This document shows, one piece after another, positions 56,841-64,000 of a stretch of 64,000 nucleotides of DNA. The DNA lies in contig CANTUV010000072.1 in assembly GCA_947685225.1 (NCBI GenBank), forward strand, positions 4,836,001 through 4,900,000, in the 5' to 3' direction. Under the pieces are notes generated by a model. That model had not been told where the DNA came from, ran no database searches, and saw nothing but the letters and a program-made list of their open reading frames with translations. Origin of the DNA: Garcia nutans (taxonomy: Eukaryota; Streptophyta; Magnoliopsida; Malpighiales; Euphorbiaceae). The translations under genes were made by a program, and so were the position numbers. The first letter of the stretch is position 1. Every line of letters begins with the position of its first letter.

Positions 56841-59800
56841 ATCATCCAAATCATTATTTTACCAAATTACATAATTTTTATTCTCCCCCTTAGGTTCATT
56901 CTTAATTTCCTTTTTATCATTCCCTAACACATAATTATACTGTCTATTTACTCAAACAGTCACAACAGATTATTATATCTTCAATCGAATAGTCATTAGA
57001 CAAAATTAGTTCATCTCCTTAATATATATACACCACACACCTATTGCACTCAAGATATCTGATCACTTCATTATCTTAAAAATATACTCTCATCACCTTA
57101 ATTCAAATGTTAATAACTTTTATCTTAACACAATAATTTTACACTTCTTCACTTTGATCCTACTCTTTATACAATTACCACATATTAATTTAATATCACC
57201 ATTATACAACAACAAAATCTGATTTCCTTATTAAAATTTATTCCAATTATACTATAACTAACACTTTTCTCTTATAATTATTTGAAACTAATATAACTTA
57301 GCTCCTTTCATATGCATATACATATCAAAATGCTGTATCATGCACATTATCATATAGCTTGCATATTCTTAATGCAACTACACACATTGAATTTCAATAA
57401 ATACTTGTAAACTTATTATATTTAGGATCAATTGATCTAACTATCACAATATGACCATCACAACCTTATTCTATTCTGACCAACCTTTAGTCTATTTTAA
57501 ATTCATCAATCTGTTTTCAATTCATGACCTAATTCTATTAGGCCAAATTTATTCTCAAATTTTAATTCTCTTTGAATTCATCATTATAGATAATATTCAT
57601 TTCCCCTAGTCTTGTTTACTTTACACATCATTTTTATCAACTTATTCATTTTATACCACTTTCAAACATATTCATTATAACTCTTACTCACATTTCATAA
57701 TTCCTTTCATTTACCATTTTCTCACATTTCTTATAGTTACCATATTTACAAAATCACTTTTCTTAGACATCACTTAAAGCTCATCATATTTTCATAATTC
57801 TCTTCTGTTTCCACACTTTCTATAATTATAAACAAATTTTTAACATAAAATTATAAGATCCAACTATGCAAACCATAAGTCTTAACCATGTTTCTTGAAG
57901 CATAACTATCAATCTCACCAAAACTATCCAACGGTCATGCCATAATAATGGTCACGTCTGTGGCTTATAAATAAATACTACCCTTCTATCATTCTTCTTC
58001 AAACATTTCCAATCACAATGTGAAGTTCATATTGCAAAAATCACATATTCATTTTCTAATCATTTGATACACAAAAAGTTAACACGTTTCAGCTTTGTTT
58101 CGAAGCAATTTACTCTTGATCACTTGATCATCATTAGCCTAACTCGTGTTTCAACAATATTATCATTAACATCTCTTATATATACACATTCGTTCATATG
58201 CTAATTTACACAATTTTCATTTATTACTCCATTTCTAATCTATCTCTTATAAAAATTTTCATTCATTTTTTTTTCACTTCCATACTTTCTTCATTATACT
58301 TTCCTTTTTCCTTACAATCTCTTATTTATACGCATATACTTTAGGCTCAAAATACTATACAATCATCAAGTTCAGTTGCTAAAATAACAATTTCACCGTC
58401 CAGCTCTGTTCAGGTCTATTCTCAATCTCAATTCATCACATGACCTAACTCTACGCAGGTCAAGACCTATCTCTCTTAGGTCTATTAAACATGTAATACC
58501 ATTCGCAATATCACCAGACACGTATTTGTATAAGGTAGTAAACACTCGATAATTTTTTTTTAAAACATCCACGTACACCTTCGTAACTCATAATCACAAT
58601 GTGACTTACTTTCCACATTTTCTTACATATCATATTTCTGTTCATATTGGAAAAAAATCTCATCACACAAATCATACAATTATACTCAATTCCTTTTTTA
58701 CATACAATCTATACAAAGTTAATATTTATCACCTTTCAAAGAACATTATCATTTCTCATTCTTTTGACATTACTTAGGTTATTCATCAATTCAACATATA
58801 TATACACTCTGACCACAATAATTAACATCTTCCTTATTTAATAGCCCATCTCTTAAATAAGTTTCTTATTATATATATATATATATTTTTTTTTTTTAAC
58901 TCCTCACATAAATCTTAGTCACATTTCCAATGTGACATCTCTCTCACATTTTTTTTATGCATTTATCATACCCTTCATAACCCTTTTCATCATTTCCAAT
59001 TCAATTACCTAAAGTAACTCATTTTTACTTACTTAATCATTTCCCTTTTATTTCATAACAAATTTCTATATTATCAACCACATTACATGTTACATGATAT
59101 TTTCACAAATAATATTACTCATTCAAAATTACTCCCACGCTTATTAAACATTAAACTATCAACATCTAAACAATCTTCATCAAAATTCTCTTACAACTCT
59201 AAATTTCCAACTTACTACTTTACTTAAACTTCATTCTATTAATCTCATTTTCAAGAGATAACTTTATAAACTTTATTTTTATATTAATATAACATCAAAA
59301 CACATCACTTTCACAATTATGGAAACTCATTTCAAAAATTCAAATTTCATATATTGCAACCAACAACATGAACCTCACCAAATCTCATCCATATCACATT
59401 CTCAATCTTAAGATCATAACATTTACTTTTAAACAACACTAATTCATTTCCTAACACTAATTAACATCGTCAATTAGATATCCTACTTTTACATACTCAA
59501 ATCCTAAATCATGCATTATTGTTTCATAATAAATAATTCGCTATCATATGTGATTTCGCTCTTTGATTTTAATTATGAACTCTTTGTTGAAAATTATTAA
59601 AAACTCCATATTCCTTCTTCATACTTCTACCCATATGTATATAAATTTTCATAATTTTCTTCATTCATTTGTCTCATGAAATTAATTACTCATGTATAAA
59701 AAAATTGTATGACTTCCTCAGTTTCATGTCACTCTCACTTTCAATTTTTATATTCCTTATCAATTCTTTATAAAAGCTTGTAAAATTTTAGCCATGTTCA

Positions 59801-60235
59801 CTTGACAAATATATGGACTTATATTTAAAATTTTATATTTTTCCAAATTGATTTAATATATTTAAAAATTAAATCTTCCAAAATCAGAGAATCTGTCTCT
59901 TTAATAATTTCTCTGGCAGCACCCGGTTGTCCATTTTTTTCAGGTATCAAACCTTAATAAAAATTCATGCAATTTTAACCATATGTTATAGGAATACATA
60001 TGATATTGTGTGTAAAGTTTTATATTTTTCTGGGTTGGTTTATCATAGTTTCTAAATTTATTTTTTTTTCAATTTCTACAGATTCTGAGTTGCTGAAATT
60101 TCTCCAACAATCTGTGTTCTTTTATTTTTCTTAATTAGAGATCCATCTTTAAAATTTATAAAATTTTATACATTGGATTCTAACATATAGAAAAACTTTC
60201 TATTAAATGTTCAAACTCATCCAACATTATTGTGC
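56841..60235. other. G-poor, AT-rich stretch without recognisable genes
   Basis: The plus strand is very low in G over more than 3 kb, which gives C-poor RNA on the minus strand. It should hold the pol of the minus-strand G element, but I find no RT, RNase H or integrase motif. At 59880-60110 there are CTGCCAGAGAAATT-like elements (reverse) that resemble the middle of the 62396 LTR. It may be a heavily decayed LTR or a non-autonomous internal region. Confidence 0.35.
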
Positions 60236-62395
60236 TCGAATTAAGTACTACTACAAAGCATCACTAGCAAGTATACGAGGTAGCTGTAGCAAAGGTGATC
60301 GCCCCAAGGTCGTTTCCCCAAGAAGGTGTGGTTCATAATAGCTTGATTGACAATTTATTTAAATGCGGAAGTTTGTTGTTTGGAATTAAGAACAATTTAA
60401 ACCTAAGATTAACGTGCATAGGGTTGAAGTGTGAAGGTGATACAAGATCAAATTGATTCTTCGGAAGGTGCCTAGGGTCATAGGTCCATTCAATCAAAGC
60501 CCAATTCTCAATTATCCATTAACATAACCTTATAATTAATTTGTTCTTTAAGGTTAATTAGTCAATTACCAATCCATTAGTTCTCACATTCATGAATTAG
60601 CAATAGCCAATTATTTTACATTACCAAATTAACAAAATCCTAGAACTTATATTTCTAATTCATTCATAGGGTAGTCAATTGCATAATTCCGATATCAAAT
60701 TTCACCTCTCGGTCCTTCATTCAATATCTAGAGATCAATAGGTAGCTAATCTATCAACCTAGCATACAATCCAATGCAATCAACCAACACAAGGTACATC
60801 AATGTAAATATCAAATCAAAGCATTCAATCAAATATACTACAAACCCTAAGCATGGGTTTTTAGCTCAACGTCATCAATTTAAAACATTCATTCAACTCA
60901 ATATAAATCAAATACAAATTGTTCATTGCAATATCAATTCTCTTAATACAACAAAAACAATATTGGAATGAATTAAAAGAGAGAATAGAAAAACCCCTTG
61001 TGAAGATGCCAAGAGTAAGATTACTAGTCTTCCTCCTAGCTCCACTTTGATATTTGATGAAGAACTCAAGCCCTCTTCAATGGTTGATTCCCCTTTGCAA
61101 TATGGAATGGAGCTTTCTCAAGTCACCAAACCTTGGAATGGAGCTTGCCTTTGGTAGATGGAATGGAGCTTTCTCAAGTCACCAAACCTTGGAATGAAGC
61201 TTCTTCAACCTTTAAGAGCTTGTTTAACCCAATTTATCCCAAAGGACCTCAAAGATCTTGTCAATGGAAGATGGAGAAGATGAAGATGGAGGATGAAGAT
61301 GAAGGGACAAGGAGAGTGTCACTCTCTCCTCATCCCAAATCATGTCCTGTGAAAGAACTTAAATAGATATTAAAGGTGACACGGCCAAGCTTTTGGGACA
61401 CGGCCAAGCTTGCTAGCTGTGTCCTTTACTGCTTGCTTCTTTCTTTCTTTCTTTTCTTTGTTCTTCAAGGAGGGACACGACCAAGCTTGTGGTCGTGTCA
61501 TGTGACACGGCCACTGGCTTCGGCGTGTCACTTGGGTGTGTCACCTTCTGCTTCTTTTCTTTCCTTCTTTGCTTGGTCCAGGTGTCTTTGTCATGAAATG
61601 GGACACGGCCAAGCTTGCTGGCCGTGTCATGTGACACGGCCAGTGGCTTGGCCGTGTCATTGAGTGTGTCTCTTCCTGCTTCTTCATTTTTGCTCTTTCT
61701 TTGTGGTTTCTTTGTTTTTGCTCTTTAGGTGAGACACGGCCAGTGGCTTGGCCGTGTCTCTTGGCTGTGTCAAGCTCTGCCATCACCATTCTTTGAGGGA
61801 CACGGCCAAGCTTGATTTGGCTTGGCCATGTCTTGCTTGGTTCATGCTTTTCCTGCACTGTTTTGATCTTCCAAGGGTGTTTTTGCACTTAAACCTAAAA
61901 CAAACGCTTTAAACAAACTTAAAACAAAAATCAATCAAAACATTAACTAAAAACATATAAAAATCACACTAAAAACTAGTACAAAAATGATCTAAACAAC
62001 TACCCCACACTTAATTCCTTGCTTGTCCCAAAGCAAGGCTAAAATCAAAACACACTAACAAGATAAATTTTGTTAAGTTCAAGAGTTATAAAGATGTATC
62101 AAGACTTCCCTATCCCTAAATTTTCAATCAATATTGAATCAAACAAAATCAACATCCATGCAATTAAGTGGTTTTCCATGCATAACCTATGTTGTCGCTC
62201 CCTCACCAACTCTTACAAGTGTTTGATTATGGTGGTGTTTATTCTTATAACAATCAATGAAAGATTATTGCCATAGGCTTGCTTATCAATCAAATCTCCA
62301 CCACAAAATAACAATCAAGCATCAATCAAAAGGTCTTTATTGGGTTGTAACGGGGCTAAGGTAAAGGCATGGCATTTAGGAAATGTGAGCTTAAT
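60236..62395. repeat. Unassigned repeat with GACACGGCC palindromes
   Basis: It begins near CTAGCAAGTATACGAGG (60267-60283) and carries CCCCACACTTAATTCCTTGC (62003), two phrases I know from plant LTR elements but cannot assign to a lineage here. No TG/CA ends with TSD were found. A doubled segment GGAATGGAGCTTTCTCAAGT occurs at 61103 and 61159. It has no coding region. Confidence 0.35.
61376..61840. repeat. GACACGGCCAAGCTT inverted repeat array
   Basis: About 9 copies of GACACGGCCA, most followed within 10-20 bases by its inverse TGGCCGTGTC, for example GACACGGCCAGTGGCTTGG then CCGTGTC. Spacers between hairpins are pyrimidine-rich (TTCTTTCTTTC). Both strands give accidental frames. Confidence 0.85.
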
Positions 62396-64000
62396 TGTAA
62401 TATCCTCATTTATGCCCTAGAAGTTTTGCATATTGTTGTTGTTGTTATTGTTATAAATTGGATTGAATGTATATGATGGGATAAGAAAAGAAATTGGGAG
62501 GAGAATGCTTGTGTATATGTGTATTGGGAAAGAATTAGGGTTTAGAGAGAATGGTATATATTGTGTATATGAGGATATATATAACATATAAATGGGTCAA
62601 AGGAAGAGTCAAAGGAAGAGAGATATTTTTATGTGATATGTGTAATTACTATCATGGGCATACATGAGACAAAAGTTAAATTAAATGATTAAGGGTAATT
62701 AAGTAATTGCTTGAATTGGAACTCTTGGTGGAGATTTAAAGAAGAGTTGACTTTGGTTTATTCATAATTTCTTCTTCTTCTTCATGTGTGTGGCCGGCTC
62801 CTCCATAGAGAAAGGAAAGCAAGTGGTGAAGAGAGGATCTTGATGTGTTGAGCTCAAATTGAAGGAAGATTAAGTGTTTAAGTGTTGATTCAAGAAGTTT
62901 TAACTAAGGTAAGATCTTTCCTTTGATTTCTTTCCTACTTTTGAAGTGGTATGGGAAGTTAATTAGGGTTTGATGATTTGATGATGAGATGTGTTTATGA
63001 TTTATTCTCAAGTGTTGAAATGGAATTAAAGATAAGAAGCTAGGTTGGTGTTGGTGATGGAAGAGTAAGAGTGTGTTTAGTGAATTCTTTTTCTGTTTTA
63101 CAATTAGTAAAGGCTGTAACTTGTATGATTTTTAATTAATTATAGAAAAATGTTCTTGAAGTGAATTTTTGATATGTTGTGCCTCTATGAGTCTAGAATG
63201 ACTGAAAAATATGTTGATTCGATTTTGGAATGGTTATGAGTTTAGAAAGATTATTTTTAGTAGAACTGTTCCAGCAGGTACCTTAACTGAGACAGCTATA
63301 TTTCGGGATTTTTAATAAAATGTAGAAAAATCATATCCAATTGAATTTTGGATATTTTGTTGCTTAGTGAGTCTAGTATTTGAGAAAAATAATTTAGAAC
63401 CACGTTGATTGAATTTGATTTATGGAATTCACAAAGTTCAGAACTGCTGCCAGGATGCAGGGCAATTGGGGCAGTCTGGTTAGGTGAACTATTTGACCAA
63501 GATTTTGTGTTCAGTTTGATCTGAAATTTTAAAGGAATGATTTTAAGATACAAAACTAAATTCTGTAAAAATTGTAGAATTTTTAATCAAGTAGATTATT
63601 TTATACAATTTTTCAAAATAAGGATAAAATGGAGTCTAAAACCAAAATGTATTATTCATATGAATCATATCAATTGTTCTTTGCCCTAATTGCATTGTTG
63701 AGATTGAACAATGTTATGTTATGCATTGTGAATGGTTATGTGTTTCATAAATAATATACATTGAAATTGAAATAATAATTCAAATAAGACATGATATGAG
63801 ACAATGCCATTGTGATTGGCTATGATTATGATATTGAAAGAAAGAAGGCATGTTTGCCTAAATGTGATGAGAATTTGAGAATGGAAATGGTAACTATATA
63901 ATAAATGAATTGTTTGTTTAATATGTTATTCAGTTTCAGAGTTCTGGATTTGGGTGGCATGCCTAAGAAATGATGAAAGGTAACAGTCTTGCCGGGTTGA
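62396..64000 (+). repeat. G-type LTR (subfamily B), cut by window end
   Basis: It starts TGTAATATCCTC and shares with G1-G3 the CTTCTTCTTC tract (62770), GTATGTTATTCAGTTTCAGAG-like block (63920) and GGCATGCCTA (63955). The middle (63080-63480) has repeated GTTCCAGCAG / CTGCTGCCAG modules absent from G1-G3. No 5' extension is seen. Confidence 0.75.

Noticed and set aside
61376..61888. Open frames on both strands near the GACACGGCC array
   Set aside because: Produced by the GC-rich palindromes; the two strands mirror each other.
1..64000. tRNA or rRNA genes
   Set aside because: I saw no cloverleaf with A and B boxes and no rRNA-like conserved stretch; tRNA-like pieces are primer-binding sites only. 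A covariance-model scan was not possible.

Overview
This is AT-rich plant nuclear DNA, most likely from a dicot. It is a dense nest of LTR retrotransposons, and I find no ordinary host gene. The plant signs are a tRNA-iMet type primer-binding site, Ty3/gypsy elements of the Tat/Ogre and chromovirus (Tekay-like) lineages, and a plant mobile domain (PMD) gene with introns. The species cannot be named from the sequence. Everything here was aligned by eye, so boundaries without a target-site duplication (TSD) are approximate.

Two element groups make up nearly everything. 'G' elements are Tekay-like chromoviruses with LTRs of about 2.8-3.3 kb, ending TGTAACACCC or TGTAATATCCC in window orientation. 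'T' elements are Tat/Ogre-lineage elements whose LTRs start TGTAGACCC and end CTCACA. They have a PBS of the TGGCGACTCCACTGGGG type, a gag with a C-x2-H-x4-H-x4-C knuckle, a second (archaeal-type) RNase H, and long 3' regions full of tandem repeats.

Layout. 1-3682: G1 on the minus strand, inserted in the 5' LTR of T1. 3683-14758: T1 on the plus strand, a gag-only non-autonomous Tat element with a long repeat-rich 3' region; its gag is split by a solo Tat LTR (5649-7625). 14759-15015: a relic resembling the PMD gene tail. 15016-40828: T2 on the minus strand, the 3' half of an autonomous Tat element. It has a 3' LTR (holding a G solo LTR), hairpin repeats, then two genes on the opposite (plus) strand, each with its own TATA box: a PMD gene and a DUF7745-like gene. 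The end of integrase follows. The PMD gene is cut by T3 (20856-37142, minus), which itself holds G2 (21071-28383, TSD GAAGG) and a G solo LTR, G3 (30793-34127, TSD ATTCC). 40829-43827: a mosaic of three LTR pieces with a captured gag fragment. 43828-50798: T4 on the minus strand, gag-PR-RT-RH-aRH-IN, the only near-complete coding region in the window. 50799-56648: T5 on the plus strand, a second gag-only element like T1. 56649-60235: the end of a minus-strand G element and a G-poor stretch I cannot resolve. 60236-62395: an unassigned repeat with GACACGGCC palindromes. 62396-64000: another G-type LTR that runs off the window.

In function, T4 supplies the pol domains and T1/T5 are the kind of derivative that keeps only gag and would need pol in trans. 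The T2 copy shows that the autonomous family also carries antisense accessory genes. All coding regions are broken by stops, frameshifts or insertions, so nothing here looks able to move by itself. The features most worth following are the antisense PMD/DUF7745 pair, the repeated 13-nt hairpin module with paired base changes, the family-specific inverted repeats in U3, and the two alternative LTR starts in the G family.
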